64,000 bases of DNA. It comes from an uncultured Caulobacter sp. GTDB lineage: Bacteria > Pseudomonadota > Alphaproteobacteria > Caulobacterales > Caulobacteraceae. Under the pieces are notes generated by a model. The model saw nothing but the letters and a program-made list of their open reading frames with translations. It was not told the origin of the DNA and did not search any database. Of the stretch, positions 35,619 through 45,673 are shown in pieces. The position numbers and the translations under genes are program-made. Each line of letters begins with the position of its first letter. Position 1 is the first letter of the stretch. Where the stretch lies: assembly GCA_913776195.1 (NCBI GenBank), contig CAJYMH010000025.1:1-64000 (forward strand). The letters are read 5' to 3'.

Positions 35619-35878
35619 GCGACGCCGACCTGGTGCAGCGCCAGACCGACTACGTGCAGACCCTGCGCACCCTGGGCAAGCGCGAGCGCACTCTGGGCCT
35701 GGTGGCCAGCCTGATCGGCGTCCTGATGCTGATGTGGGCGACTTATCGAGGGGAGGGAGCTCGCTCCCTTCTTGGGTTCTCCGGCGTGGGCGTGGTCGCC
35801 CTGGGCTGGGTCCTGTTTGTTTCCGTCGTGGTTCGTCGGGCGCGCTTCGTCCGTTCGAACCCCTTTCCGCAAAGCTGA
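35615..35878 (+). CDS. Small two-helix membrane protein inside the nuo operon (B)
   Basis: 87 residues: a charged amphipathic start (VQRQTDYVQTLRTLGKRER), then helices LGLVASLIGVLMLMWATY and GVGVVALGWVLFVSVVVRR, and a basic C-terminus. Coupled to gene A by a 4-nt overlap and ends 3 nt before nuoF. Like gene A it lies between nuoE and nuoF, which normally are adjacent and whose products form the NADH dehydrogenase module. Function unknown. Confidence 0.8.
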   Translation: MSDADLVQRQTDYVQTLRTLGKRERTLGLVASLIGVLMLMWATYRGEGARSLLGFSGVGVVALGWVLFVSVVVRRARFVRSNPFPQS

Positions 35879-35881
35879 GAC

Positions 35882-37201
35882 ATGGTCGGCATCCTCGAAG
35901 ACAAGGACCGCATCTTCACCAACCTCTACGGCCTGCATGACTGGGGCCTCGAGGGCGCGAAGACGCGCGGCTGCTGGAACGGCGTCAAGGACATCCTGGA
36001 CGCCGGCCGAGACTGGATCATCGACAACATGAAGGCTTCGGGCCTGCGCGGCCGCGGCGGCGCCGGTTTCTCGACCGGCCTGAAGTGGTCCTTCATGCCG
36101 AAGGAGCTGAAGGAAGGGCGTCCGCACTACCTGGTGGTCAATGCGGACGAGTCCGAGCCGGGCACCTGCAAGGACCGGGAGATCATGCGGCATGATCCGC
36201 ATCTCCTGATCGAAGGCTGCCTGATCGCCAGCTTCGCGATGCAGGCCCACGCCTGCTACATCTACATCCGCGGCGAGTACGTGTTCGAGCGGGAGCGCCT
36301 GGAGGCGGCGATCAAGCAGGCCTATGAGGCCAAGCTGGTCGGCAAGAACAACGTCCATGGCTGGGACTTCGACATCTACGTCCACCATGGCGCTGGCGCG
36401 TACATCTGCGGCGAAGAGACCGCTCTGCTGGAGAGCCTGGAAGGCAAGAAGGGCCAGCCGCGCCTGAAGCCGCCGTTCCCGGCCGGCGCGGGCCTGTACG
36501 GCATGCCCACGACCGTAAACAACGTCGAGAGCATCGCGGTGGCCGGCACGATCCTGCGTCGCGGCGCCGGCTGGTTCTCCAGCTTCGGCCGGCCGAACAA
36601 CGCGGGCACCAAGCTGTTCTGCGTGTCGGGTCACGTGAACCTGCCCTGCAACGTCGAAGAAGCGATGAGCATCCCTTTCCGTCAGCTGATGGAAGATCAT
36701 TGCGGCGGCATCCGCGGCGGTTGGGGCAACCTTAAGGCCGTCATTCCGGGCGGGTCGTCCGTGCCGATGATCCCGGCCGAGCAGTGCGAAGACCTGCCCA
36801 TGGACTTCGACGCCCTGCGCGAGCTGCGCTCGGGCCTCGGCACCGCGGCCGTCATCGTCATGGACAAGTCCACCGACCTGGTCCGCGCCATCGCGCGCCT
36901 GAGCTACTTCTACAAGCACGAGAGCTGCGGCCAGTGCACGCCGTGCCGCGAAGGCACCGGCTGGATGTGGCGGGTCATGGAGCGCATGGCCACGGGTGAA
37001 GCCGACATGAAGGAGATCGATACGCTCCTCGACGTCACCACCCAGGTCGAAGGCCACACCATCTGCGCCCTGGGCGACGCCGCCGCGTGGCCGATCCAGG
37101 GCCTGTTCCGTCACTTCCGTCACGAAGTGGAGGAACGCATCACCTCTTATCGCGCCGGCCGCCCGCACGTGCAGGGCGCCTCGCTGATCGCGGCGGAGTA
37201 A
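35882..37201 (+). CDS. nuoF: NADH-quinone oxidoreductase subunit F
   Basis: 51 kDa subunit, 439 residues; binds NADH, FMN and [4Fe-4S] cluster N3. [16 protein letters not shown] (NADH/FMN Gly-rich loop, about residues 55-70), [15 protein letters not shown] (FMN), [19 protein letters not shown], and [15 protein letters not shown] with the cluster Cys are all present. It is 3 nt from the small gene upstream and 4 nt from nuoG downstream. Confidence 0.97.
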   Translation: MVGILEDKDRIFTNLYGLHDWGLEGAKTRGCWNGVKDILDAGRDWIIDNMKASGLRGRGGAGFSTGLKWSFMPKELKEGRPHYLVVNADESEPGTCKDREIMRHDPHLLIEGCLIASFAMQAHACYIYIRGEYVFERERLEAAIKQAYEAKLVGKNNVHGWDFDIYVHHGAGAYICGEETALLESLEGKKGQPRLKPPFPAGAGLYGMPTTVNNVESIAVAGTILRRGAGWFSSFGRPNNAGTKLFCVSGHVNLPCNVEEAMSIPFRQLMEDHCGGIRGGWGNLKAVIPGGSSVPMIPAEQCEDLPMDFDALRELRSGLGTAAVIVMDKSTDLVRAIARLSYFYKHESCGQCTPCREGTGWMWRVMERMATGEADMKEIDTLLDVTTQVEGHTICALGDAAAWPIQGLFRHFRHEVEERITSYRAGRPHVQGASLIAAE

Positions 37202-37205
37202 CGGT

Positions 37206-39266
37206 ATGCCTATCGCTAAGGTCAACGGCGCCGAGGTCGAGTTCGAACCCGGCATGACGGTTCTGCAGGTGGCGGAGCTGGCGGGGGAGGAAATCCCGCG
37301 TTTCTGCTACCATGAGCGCCTGTCCATCGCCGGCAACTGCCGCATGTGCCTGGTCGAGGTGAAACCTGGGCCGCCGAAGCCGCAGGCTTCTTGCGCGCTG
37401 CCGGCCGCCGAGGGCCAGGAGATCTTCACCAAGACGCCGATGGTGAAGAAGGCTCGCGAAGGGGTGATGGAGTTCCTGCTCATCAACCACCCGCTGGATT
37501 GCCCGATCTGCGACCAGGGCGGCGAGTGCGACCTGCAGGACCAGGCCATGGGCTATGGCCGCGACGACAGCCGCTATGAAGAGAACAAGCGGGCCGTCGA
37601 AGAGAAGTACATGGGTCCCCTGATCAAGACGATCATGACCCGTTGCATCCAGTGCACCCGCTGCGTGCGCTTCGTGACCGAGGTCGCCGGCTCGCCGGAG
37701 ATCGGCCTGATCTCGCGCGGTGAAGACGTTGAAATCACGACCTATCTGAACTCGGCGGTGACGTCGGAGCTCAGCGCCAACGTCATCGACCTGTGCCCGG
37801 TCGGCGCGCTCACTTCCAAGCCGTACGCCTTCGAGGCGCGGCCGTGGGAGCTGAAGAAGACCGAGAGCATCGACGTCATGGACGCCCTCGGCTCGTCGAT
37901 CCGCGTCGACAGCCGCGGCACCGCCGTGCTGCGCGTGCTGCCGCGCACCAATGACGACGTCAACGAAGAGTGGATCAGCGACAAGACGCGCTACGCCTGT
38001 GACGGCCTGCTGCGTCAGCGACTGGACCGCCCTTACGTCCGCACCAACGGCAAGCTGGCTCCGGCCACCTGGGCCGAAGCCTTCGCCGCCGTCGCCGCCA
38101 AGCTGCAAGCGACTGCGCCGGAACGCGTCGGCGTCATCGCTGGCGACCTGCAGGACGCCGAGTCCATGAAGGCGACGCTGGACCTGTTCCGCGCTCTGGG
38201 CGTGAAGAACACCGACTGCCGTCAGGACGGCACGGCTCTGGGCCAAGGCCCCCGCGAGAGCTGGCTGTTCAATTCCACTCTGGCCGGGATCGAGGACGCC
38301 GATGTCGTCCTGATCGTCGGCGCTAATCCGCGCATCGAAGCGCCGGTGCTGAACCAGCGCCTGCGCAAGCGCTGGATCGCCGGCAAGGTCCGCGTGGGCG
38401 TGATCGGCGAGCAGGGCGATTTGACCTACGCCTACGACTACCTCGGCGCCGGGACCAAGACCCTGGCGGGCCTGGCTAAGTCGAAGTCGGACTTCGTCAC
38501 CGCCCTGAAGAACGCCGAACGTCCCGCGATCATCGTGGGGCAGGGCGCGCTGACCGGCGGCCACGGCGCTTCGGCGCTAAAAGCCCTGGCCGGCGTCGCC
38601 AAGACCTTCAAGGTCGTGCGCGACGGCTGGAACGGCTGGAACGTGCTGCACACCGCCGCCGCCCGCGTGGGCGGTCTGGACATGGGCTTCATCCCGGCCG
38701 AGGGCGGTCTGTCCACGGGCGAGATGCTGAAGCCGGGCGCGCTGGACGTGCTGTTCCTGCTAGGCGCCGACGAGTGCGAGACCTCGGCCACCGGCGCGTT
38801 CAAGATCTATCTCGGCACGCACGGCGACGCCGGCGCCCATGGCGCTGACGTCATCTTGCCGGGCGCCGCCTACACCGAGAAGGATGGTCTCTACGTCAAC
38901 ACCGAGGGCCGCGTCCAAATGGGCCGCCGTGCGGTGTTTCCGAAAGGCGACGCCCGCGAAGACTGGTCGATCCTGCGCGCCCTGTCGGAGCGCGTGGGCC
39001 AGAAGCTGCCGTATGACAGCCTGGACCAGCTGCGCGCCAAGCTGTTCGCCGATCACCCGACCTTCGGCCAGATCGACTACGCGCCGGGCTCTGTCGCCAC
39101 GACCTTCGACCTGTCGGGCCTCGGCTCGGACGGTGACGCCGGCGACGTGGCCCTGAAGACCACGATGTCGACCTTCCACCTGACCAACCCCATCGCGCGC
39201 GCCAGCGTGACCATGGCCGAGTGTGCGGCCCTGGCCTCTAGCGCCGCCAAGATCGCCGCGGAGTAA
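37206..39266 (+). CDS. nuoG: NADH-quinone oxidoreductase subunit G
   Basis: 75 kDa iron-sulfur subunit, 686 residues. N-terminal ferredoxin domain: CYHERLSIAGNCRMC and the fourth Cys in PQASCALPA ([2Fe-2S] N1b); H/C cluster region CPICDQGGECDLQDQ (N5); CIQCTRCVRF with a later Cys (N4). The molybdopterin-oxidoreductase-like C-terminal domain has no cofactor, as usual. It passes electrons from NuoEF to NuoI. Confidence 0.97.
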   Translation: MPIAKVNGAEVEFEPGMTVLQVAELAGEEIPRFCYHERLSIAGNCRMCLVEVKPGPPKPQASCALPAAEGQEIFTKTPMVKKAREGVMEFLLINHPLDCPICDQGGECDLQDQAMGYGRDDSRYEENKRAVEEKYMGPLIKTIMTRCIQCTRCVRFVTEVAGSPEIGLISRGEDVEITTYLNSAVTSELSANVIDLCPVGALTSKPYAFEARPWELKKTESIDVMDALGSSIRVDSRGTAVLRVLPRTNDDVNEEWISDKTRYACDGLLRQRLDRPYVRTNGKLAPATWAEAFAAVAAKLQATAPERVGVIAGDLQDAESMKATLDLFRALGVKNTDCRQDGTALGQGPRESWLFNSTLAGIEDADVVLIVGANPRIEAPVLNQRLRKRWIAGKVRVGVIGEQGDLTYAYDYLGAGTKTLAGLAKSKSDFVTALKNAERPAIIVGQGALTGGHGASALKALAGVAKTFKVVRDGWNGWNVLHTAAARVGGLDMGFIPAEGGLSTGEMLKPGALDVLFLLGADECETSATGAFKIYLGTHGDAGAHGADVILPGAAYTEKDGLYVNTEGRVQMGRRAVFPKGDAREDWSILRALSERVGQKLPYDSLDQLRAKLFADHPTFGQIDYAPGSVATTFDLSGLGSDGDAGDVALKTTMSTFHLTNPIARASVTMAECAALASSAAKIAAE

Positions 39267-39269
39267 GAC

Positions 39270-40334
39270 GTGACGAACTTCTGGACCACTCCCGGCGGTT
39301 GGGCGCTCATCACCCTCGGTCAGATCCTGGCCGTGACGGTGTGGCTGCTGCTTTCCATCGCCTTCCTGCTGCTGGCCGACCGCAAGATCTGGGCCGGCGT
39401 GCAGATGCGCAAAGGCCCGAACGTGGTGGGCCCCTTCGGCCTGCTGCAGTCGTTCGCCGACCTGTTGAAGTTCGTGCTGAAGGAAGTCGTCATTCCCGGC
39501 GGCGCCGATAAGGTCGTTTTCCTGCTGGCCCCGGTGATCACTGTGGTGCTGGCCCTGATCGGCTGGGCGGTCATTCCGCTGGCGCCGGGCTGGGTCATCG
39601 CCGACCTCAACGTCGGCATCCTGTATCTGCTGGCGATGAGCTCGCTGGGCGTCTACGGCATCATCATGGGCGGGTGGGCTTCAAACTCGAAGTATCCGTT
39701 CCTGGGCTCGCTGCGTTCGGCGGCCCAGATGGTGTCCTATGAAGTCTCCATCGGCTTCATCATCATCACCGTGCTGCTGTTCGCCGGCACCATGAATCTG
39801 CAGAAGATCGTCGAGTCCCAGGCCGGCTGGTTCTGGAACTGGTACGTCTTCGGCGGCGGCCTGAAGAACCTGCCGATGATCGTCGTCATGTTCCCGATGA
39901 TGATCATGTTCTTCATCTCGGCCCTGGCCGAGACGAACCGCCCGCCGTTCGACCTTCCGGAAGCGGAATCCGAACTCGTGGCCGGCTATCAGGTCGAGTA
40001 CAGCTCCACGCCGTACCTTCTGTTCATGCTGGGCGAGTACGCCAACATCGTCCTGATGTGCGCCATGATCAGCATCCTGTTCTTCGGGGGCTGGCAGGCG
40101 CCGTTCCCGACGACGTTCATGGAGGGCTGGGCGCCCACCCTGGTCAGCTTCATCGGCTTCGCCTTCTTCTTCCTGAAGACCTGCTTCTGGTTCTTCATGT
40201 TCGGGATGGTGAAGGCGATCGTCCCCCGCTACCGCTACGACCAGCTGATGCGTCTGGGCTGGAAGGTGTTCCTGCCGACCTCGCTGGCCGCCGTGATCGC
40301 GGTCGCCGCCTGGCGCGTGTTCGGTCCTCAGTAA
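39270..40334 (+). CDS. nuoH: NADH-quinone oxidoreductase subunit H
   Basis: Membrane subunit (ND1 equivalent, 354 residues, about eight helices) at the junction of arms and forming the quinone entry. [24 protein letters not shown], the acidic loop [25 protein letters not shown], and the C-terminal [17 protein letters not shown] are diagnostic. GTG start 3 nt after nuoG. The stop shares a base with the next gene (TAATG). Confidence 0.97.
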   Translation: MTNFWTTPGGWALITLGQILAVTVWLLLSIAFLLLADRKIWAGVQMRKGPNVVGPFGLLQSFADLLKFVLKEVVIPGGADKVVFLLAPVITVVLALIGWAVIPLAPGWVIADLNVGILYLLAMSSLGVYGIIMGGWASNSKYPFLGSLRSAAQMVSYEVSIGFIIITVLLFAGTMNLQKIVESQAGWFWNWYVFGGGLKNLPMIVVMFPMMIMFFISALAETNRPPFDLPEAESELVAGYQVEYSSTPYLLFMLGEYANIVLMCAMISILFFGGWQAPFPTTFMEGWAPTLVSFIGFAFFFLKTCFWFFMFGMVKAIVPRYRYDQLMRLGWKVFLPTSLAAVIAVAAWRVFGPQ

Positions 40335-40561
40335 TGAGAGCCGCGCTCGTCCTTCCCCTGGCCCTGGTCTGCGTCGCCTGCGCGACGAACCAGGCGCCGG
40401 CTTCCTCCTACGGCCTCGGCCGGGGTGCGGTCAGCTATGACCGTCTGAAGGAGGAGGGGGCCAAGTGCGCCGCCGCCGGCGGGGTGCTGAAGCCGAAGGA
40501 CGAGGGCGGAAGCCCGAACATGCTTTCGAACTACTATTGCGACATTCAGAAGCGTAAGTGA
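40334..40561 (+). CDS. Small lipoprotein inside the nuo operon
   Basis: 75 residues between nuoH and nuoI. Lipoprotein signal [15 protein letters not shown] with Cys16 at the lipobox, followed by a 59-residue periplasmic part with two further Cys (KCAAAGG and YYCDIQKRK) that could pair. Start coupled to nuoH (TAATG); nuoI follows 7 nt later. Not a canonical complex I subunit. A periplasmic-face accessory or assembly lipoprotein is possible but unproven. Confidence 0.78.
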   Translation: MRAALVLPLALVCVACATNQAPASSYGLGRGAVSYDRLKEEGAKCAAAGGVLKPKDEGGSPNMLSNYYCDIQKRK

Positions 40562-40568
40562 GCCGCCA

Positions 40569-41060
40569 ATGATGCAACGTGTCGGACAAGCCCTGAAGGG
40601 CGCCGCGCTCCTCGACTTCTGGGGGGCTTTCGGCCTCGCCATGCGCTACATGATGGCGCCGAAGAAGACCGTGCTCTATCCGAACGAGCGCAACCCGCAG
40701 TCGCCCCGTTTCCGCGGCGAGCACGCCCTGCGCCGCTATCCGAGCGGTGAAGAGCGCTGCATCGCCTGCAAGCTGTGCGAAGCCATCTGCCCGGCCCAGG
40801 CCATCACCATCGAGGCCGAACCGCGCGAGGACGGCAGCCGCCGCACGACCCGTTACGACATCGACATGGTGAAGTGCATCTACTGCGGCCTGTGCCAAGA
40901 GGCCTGCCCGGTGGACGCCATCGTCGAGGGTCCGAATATCGAGTTCGCCGTGGAGACCCGCGAAGAGCTCTACTACGACAAGGAAAAGCTGCTCGATAAC
41001 GGCGACCGTTGGGAGCGGCTGATCGCGAAGAATCTGGAACTGGACGCGCCCTACCGATAA
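40569..41060 (+). CDS. nuoI: NADH-quinone oxidoreductase subunit I
   Basis: 23 kDa ferredoxin-like subunit (TYKY, 163 residues) with two [4Fe-4S] motifs, [16 protein letters not shown] and [16 protein letters not shown] (clusters N6a and N6b), linking NuoG to NuoB. The N-terminal amphipathic helix ([22 protein letters not shown]) anchors it at the membrane. ATG at 40569; a second ATG follows directly. Confidence 0.97.
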   Translation: MMQRVGQALKGAALLDFWGAFGLAMRYMMAPKKTVLYPNERNPQSPRFRGEHALRRYPSGEERCIACKLCEAICPAQAITIEAEPREDGSRRTTRYDIDMVKCIYCGLCQEACPVDAIVEGPNIEFAVETREELYYDKEKLLDNGDRWERLIAKNLELDAPYR

Positions 41061-41140
41061 GAACGGGCGCGATTCCGCTGGCCTTTCGGGACCTCCCGCC
41101 GGGCCGTTTTGTTTGGAATTAAAGGGGAGCACTGGGGCCT
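41061..41140 (+). other. Only sizeable spacer inside the nuo operon
   Basis: An 80-bp gap between nuoI and nuoJ, in contrast to overlaps elsewhere. AACGG and CCGTT arms (41062-41066, 41104-41108) enclose GC-rich sequence and are followed by TTGTTT, which could be a weak attenuator or an mRNA processing site separating the peripheral-arm genes from nuoJ-N. Confidence 0.3.
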
Positions 41141-41773
41141 ATGGCCTTACAGGCGATCGCATTCTACCTGTTGGCGACGGTAACCGTCGGTGCGGCCTTG
41201 CTGGTCGTGTCGGCGAAGAATCCCGTCCACTCCGTGCTGTTCCTGATCACCGCCTTCTTCTCGGCGGCGGGACTGTTCGTTCTTCTGGGAGCCGAGTTCC
41301 TGGCGATGCTGCTCATCGTCGTCTACGTCGGGGCGGTGGCGGTGCTGTTCCTCTTCGTCGTGATGATGCTCGACGTGGACTTTGCGGCCCTTAGACAGGG
41401 TTTCGCGCAGTACCTGCCGATCGGCGCCTTGATCGCCGGCGTCCTGACGATCGAGATGATCATGGTCGCCGTGTCGGTGGCGACGAAGGGGGCGGCCGCA
41501 AAGAACGCCACGCCGCAGACCTTCACCGACGCGGTCAGCAACACCGAGACGATCGGTCGGGTGCTCTACACCGACTATGTCTACTTCTTCCAAGCCGCCG
41601 GTCTCGTACTGCTGGTCGCCATGATCGGGGCCATCGTCCTGACCCTGCGCCACAAGCCGGGCGTGCGCCGCCAGGACATCGCCGCCCAGGTCGCTCGTAA
41701 CGAGAAGACTGGCATGCGCATCGTCCAGATCAAGTCGGGCTCGGCCCTGGACCAAGAAGGGCTTTCCGAATGA
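41141..41773 (+). CDS. nuoJ: NADH-quinone oxidoreductase subunit J
   Basis: Membrane subunit (ND6 equivalent), 210 residues, five helices: [62 protein letters not shown] with the helix-3 pi-bulge region, and a cytoplasmic tail containing [20 protein letters not shown] lies upstream at long spacing. Overlaps nuoK by ATGA. Confidence 0.95.
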   Translation: MALQAIAFYLLATVTVGAALLVVSAKNPVHSVLFLITAFFSAAGLFVLLGAEFLAMLLIVVYVGAVAVLFLFVVMMLDVDFAALRQGFAQYLPIGALIAGVLTIEMIMVAVSVATKGAAAKNATPQTFTDAVSNTETIGRVLYTDYVYFFQAAGLVLLVAMIGAIVLTLRHKPGVRRQDIAAQVARNEKTGMRIVQIKSGSALDQEGLSE

Positions 41774-42075
41774 TCGGCCTGCCGCACTACCTGACGGTCG
41801 CCGCGATCCTGTTCACGATCGGGGTCTTCGGGATATTCGTGAACCGCAAGAACATCATCGTCATCCTGATGTCGATCGAGCTGATCCTGCTGGCGGTGAA
41901 CATCAACCTGGTGGCTTTCTCGGCCTTCTTGCACGACGTGACGGGGCAGATCTTCGCCATGTTCGTATTGACCGTCGCCGCGGCCGAAGCCGCCGTCGGT
42001 CTGGCCATCCTCGTCACCTTCTTCCGTAACCGCGGCGACATCGCCGTGGACGACGCGTCCATGATGAAGGGCTGA
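41770..42075 (+). CDS. nuoK: NADH-quinone oxidoreductase subunit K
   Basis: Three-helix membrane subunit (ND4L equivalent), 101 residues. Membrane Glu residues in [15 protein letters not shown] and [13 protein letters not shown] are the proton-path acids. Coupled to nuoJ by a 4-nt overlap and 2 nt from nuoL. Confidence 0.96.
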   Translation: MIGLPHYLTVAAILFTIGVFGIFVNRKNIIVILMSIELILLAVNINLVAFSAFLHDVTGQIFAMFVLTVAAAEAAVGLAILVTFFRNRGDIAVDDASMMKG

Positions 42076-42077
42076 TC

Positions 42078-44165
42078 GTGCAAACGCTCGTCACCGTTCT
42101 TGTCTTCGCCCCGCTGGTGGGCGCGCTGATCGCGGGGCTGTTCGGCCGCCGCATCGGCGACATCGCTTCGCAGACGGTCACCACCGGACTGCTGTTCTTG
42201 GCCTGCGGCCTCTCCTGGTACACGTTCAGCCAATGGACGTGGGGCCACATGGAGGCCTTCACGGTCCAACTGCTGCCGTTCATCAACATCGGCGACTTCC
42301 AGTCGGTGTGGTCGATCCGCATTGACGCCCTGTCGGCGACGATGCTGATCGTGGTGACGACGGTGTCGGCGCTCGTGCACCTCTATTCGTGGGGGTACAT
42401 GGCCGAGGATGACAGCCGTCCGCGCTTCTTCGCGTACCTGTCGCTGTTCACCTTCGCCATGCTGTCGCTGGTCACCGCCGCTGACTTCATGCAGCTGTTC
42501 TTCGGCTGGGAAGGCGTGGGCCTGGCGTCCTATCTGCTGATCGGCTTCTGGTTCAAGAAGCCCAGCGCCAGCGCCGCCGCCATCAAGGCGTTCGTCGTGA
42601 ACCGGGTAGGGGACTTCGGTTTCGCCCTTGGCATCATGACCGTCTTCTGGTCGTTCGGCACGATCCAGTTCGCCGAGATTTTCCCGCAGGTCGCCGCCAA
42701 CGCTGGCCGCACCTGGGCGTTCGCGGGCCACACGTTCCCACTGATGGATATCGCCTGCTTCCTGCTGTTCATCGGCGCCATGGGCAAGTCGGCGCAGTTC
42801 TTCCTCCACACCTGGCTGCCGGACGCCATGGAAGGCCCGACCCCGGTGTCGGCCCTGATCCACGCGGCCACCATGGTGACCGCCGGCGTCTACATGCTGT
42901 GCCTACTGTCGCCGATGTTCGAATACGCGCCGATCGCGAAGAACATCGTCACGGTCATCGGCGCGGTGACGGCCCTGTTCGCCGCCACCGTCGGCCTGAC
43001 CCAGAACGACATCAAGCGCGTCATCGCCTATTCGACCTGCTCGCAACTCGGCTACATGTTCTTCGCCGCGGGCGTCGGCGCCTACGAGGCGGCGATGTTC
43101 CACCCGTTCACGCACGCCTTCTTCAAGGCCTTGCTGTTCCTGGGCGCCGGTTCGGTGATCCACGGCATGCACCACGAACAGGACATGCGTCGCTATGGCA
43201 ATCTGGCCAAGTTCCTGCCGATCACCTACGCGGCCATGACGATCGGCACGATCGCCATCACCGGCCTGGGCCTGCCGAACCTGCACCTGGGCTTCGCCGG
43301 CTTCTATTCGAAGGACACGATCATCGAGGCGGCCTTCGCGGCTGGCGCTCATAACCCGATCGCCAACTTCGCCGGCGTCATCGGCCTGATCGTGGCCGGT
43401 CTGACCGCCTTCTATTCCTGGCGCTTGGCCTTCTTCACCTTCAACGGCCACGCCCGTTGGGGACATGACGAGACGCACGCGCACGCGGCGCACGGCCATG
43501 ACGATCACGCGACTTCAGCTCAGCACGAGACGCATGACGAACCGCTGGCCGAAGAAGCTCACCAGCACGACGACCATCATGGCCACGGCCATGACCACAA
43601 GCCGCACGAGAGCCCGTGGGTCATGCTGACCCCGCTGGTGATCCTGTCGATCGGCGCCGTCGCCGCCGGCTTCGTGTTCGTCGACTACTTCGTGGGTCAC
43701 CACGAGGCGGAATTCTGGCGCGGCGCGATCTTCAGCGCTCCCGACAACCACGTCCTGCACGACGCCCACAACTCGCCCGCCTGGGTGAAGTGGTCGCCGC
43801 TGGTGATGTCGGTCGGGGGCCTGCTGGTGGCGGCCTACGTTTACCTGCTGAAGGAAGGGCTGGGCGCGCGCCTGGCCGCCCGCGGCGGGCCGCTCTACAC
43901 CTTCTTCTACAACAAGTGGTTCTTCGACGAGCTGTACCAGGCGACCTTCGTCCGCGCGGCGAAGTTCCTGGGCGACCTGTTCTGGAAGGGCGGTGACCAG
44001 AAGATCATCGACGGGCTGGGCCCGGACGGCGTGTCCGCCGTCTCCTACGCCGTCGGCCGCCGGACCGGAAAGATCCAGACCGGCTATGTCTACCACTACG
44101 CCTTCGTGATGCTGCTCGGGGTGGCGGGTCTGCTGACCTACGCCCTCTGGGCCTGGGCGCGCTGA
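42078..44165 (+). CDS. nuoL: NADH-quinone oxidoreductase subunit L, with His-rich loop
   Basis: Antiporter-like proton-pumping subunit (ND5 equivalent), 695 residues, with the lateral helix at the C-terminus. [46 protein letters not shown], and [15 protein letters not shown] are hallmark. Between residues about 462 and 512 there is an unusual loop with 16 His in about 50 residues ([26 protein letters not shown]), beyond the usual family sequence. GTG start. Confidence 0.97.
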   Translation: MQTLVTVLVFAPLVGALIAGLFGRRIGDIASQTVTTGLLFLACGLSWYTFSQWTWGHMEAFTVQLLPFINIGDFQSVWSIRIDALSATMLIVVTTVSALVHLYSWGYMAEDDSRPRFFAYLSLFTFAMLSLVTAADFMQLFFGWEGVGLASYLLIGFWFKKPSASAAAIKAFVVNRVGDFGFALGIMTVFWSFGTIQFAEIFPQVAANAGRTWAFAGHTFPLMDIACFLLFIGAMGKSAQFFLHTWLPDAMEGPTPVSALIHAATMVTAGVYMLCLLSPMFEYAPIAKNIVTVIGAVTALFAATVGLTQNDIKRVIAYSTCSQLGYMFFAAGVGAYEAAMFHPFTHAFFKALLFLGAGSVIHGMHHEQDMRRYGNLAKFLPITYAAMTIGTIAITGLGLPNLHLGFAGFYSKDTIIEAAFAAGAHNPIANFAGVIGLIVAGLTAFYSWRLAFFTFNGHARWGHDETHAHAAHGHDDHATSAQHETHDEPLAEEAHQHDDHHGHGHDHKPHESPWVMLTPLVILSIGAVAAGFVFVDYFVGHHEAEFWRGAIFSAPDNHVLHDAHNSPAWVKWSPLVMSVGGLLVAAYVYLLKEGLGARLAARGGPLYTFFYNKWFFDELYQATFVRAAKFLGDLFWKGGDQKIIDGLGPDGVSAVSYAVGRRTGKIQTGYVYHYAFVMLLGVAGLLTYALWAWAR

Positions 44166-44178
44166 GCAGGAACCGAAG

Positions 44179-45663
44179 ATGACCGGCATTCTCAGCCTTA
44201 CGACCTTCGCGCCGCTGATCGGCGTCGCGGCCATCCTCGCCCTGCGCCACTTCGGCACGCCGGGCGAGAAGACGGATACGGCCGCCAAGGGGGTCGCCCT
44301 GGCGACCACGCTTGCGACCTTCGCCCTGTCGCTGATCGTGACCCTGCGCTTCGACGCCTCGAACCCGGGCTTCCAGTTTGTGGAAGACATCGCGTGGTTC
44401 GCGGGCCTGCATTACCGCATGGGCGTGGACGGCATCTCGGTGCTGTTCGTGCTGCTGACCGCCTTCCTGCTGCCGATCTGCATCGTGGCCAGCTGGAAAT
44501 CCGTCGACAAGCGGGTGGTCGAGTATCTGATCGCCTTCCTGGTTCTGGAGACCCTGGTCATCGGCGTGTTCTGCGCGCTGGACCTGATCCTCTTCTACCT
44601 GTTCTTCGAAGGCGGCCTGGTCCCGATGTTCCTGATCATCGGGATCTGGGGCGGCAAGCGCCGCATCTACGCGGCCTACAAGTTCTTCCTCTACACGCTG
44701 CTCGGCTCGGTGCTGATGCTGGCGGCCATCCTGGCTATGATCGGCATCGCGGGCACGTCCTCGATCCCCGAGCTGATGACCTATCAATTCGCGCCGTGGC
44801 TGCAGACCTGGCTGTGGCTGGCCTTCTTCGCCTCGTTCGCGGTGAAGATGCCCATGTGGCCGGTGCATACCTGGCTGCCGGACGCCCACGTGGAAGCCCC
44901 GACGGCGGGTTCGGTCATCCTGGCCGGCATCCTGCTGAAGATGGGCGGCTACGGCTTCATGCGCTTCAGCCTGCCGATGTTCCCGAACGCGAGTGAGCTG
45001 TTCACCCCGCTGGTGTTCGCCATGTCGGCCATTGCGGTCGTCTACACCTCGCTGATCGCCTTCCGTCAGACCGACATCAAGAAGCTGATCGCCTATTCGT
45101 CGGTGGCGCACATGGGCTTTGTGACCATGGGCATCTTCAGCGGCAACGCGCAGGGCGAGCAGGGCGCGCTCTACCAGATGATCAGCCACGGGGTGATCTC
45201 CGGCGCGCTCTTCCTCTGCGTCGGCGTGGTCTATGACCGGATGCACACCCGCGAGATCGCCTTCTACGGCGGCCTGACCCAGCGGATGCCGATCTACGCG
45301 GCGATCTTCCTGCTGTTCACCATGGGCAATGTCGGCCTGCCGGGCACTTCGGGCTTCGTCGGCGAAATCCTGACCATGACGGGCGTCTATCAGGCGTCCA
45401 CCTGGACGGCGATCGTGGCGGCCACCGGCGTCATCTTCTCGGCGGTCTACGCCCTGACCCTGTACCGGCGGGTCATGTTCGGCGAGATCACTAACCCGGA
45501 GCTGAAGACAATCACCGATGTGAACTGGCGCGAAGTCGTCATCTTCACGCCGCTGATCATCTCAACCCTGGTGCTGGGCGTCTATCCGGCTCTGATTTTC
45601 AACGTCACCGACACGTCCGTGAACGCGTTGGTCAGCGCTTACCGCGCCGCGATCGGCGGGTGA
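44179..45663 (+). CDS. nuoM: NADH-quinone oxidoreductase subunit M
   Basis: Antiporter-like subunit (ND4 equivalent), 494 residues, 14 helices. [18 protein letters not shown] with the key Glu of helix 5, [37 protein letters not shown] with Lys in helix 7, and [15 protein letters not shown] are present. 13 nt after nuoL. Confidence 0.97.
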   Translation: MTGILSLTTFAPLIGVAAILALRHFGTPGEKTDTAAKGVALATTLATFALSLIVTLRFDASNPGFQFVEDIAWFAGLHYRMGVDGISVLFVLLTAFLLPICIVASWKSVDKRVVEYLIAFLVLETLVIGVFCALDLILFYLFFEGGLVPMFLIIGIWGGKRRIYAAYKFFLYTLLGSVLMLAAILAMIGIAGTSSIPELMTYQFAPWLQTWLWLAFFASFAVKMPMWPVHTWLPDAHVEAPTAGSVILAGILLKMGGYGFMRFSLPMFPNASELFTPLVFAMSAIAVVYTSLIAFRQTDIKKLIAYSSVAHMGFVTMGIFSGNAQGEQGALYQMISHGVISGALFLCVGVVYDRMHTREIAFYGGLTQRMPIYAAIFLLFTMGNVGLPGTSGFVGEILTMTGVYQASTWTAIVAATGVIFSAVYALTLYRRVMFGEITNPELKTITDVNWREVVIFTPLIISTLVLGVYPALIFNVTDTSVNALVSAYRAAIGG

Positions 45664-45673
45664 GGGGCATAAG

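Noticed and set aside
35486..37255. 589-codon minus-strand frame opposite nuoF and the small membrane genes
   Set aside because: Mirror frame of nuoF; composition (His/Gln/Arg/Asp-rich) is that of antisense shadows.
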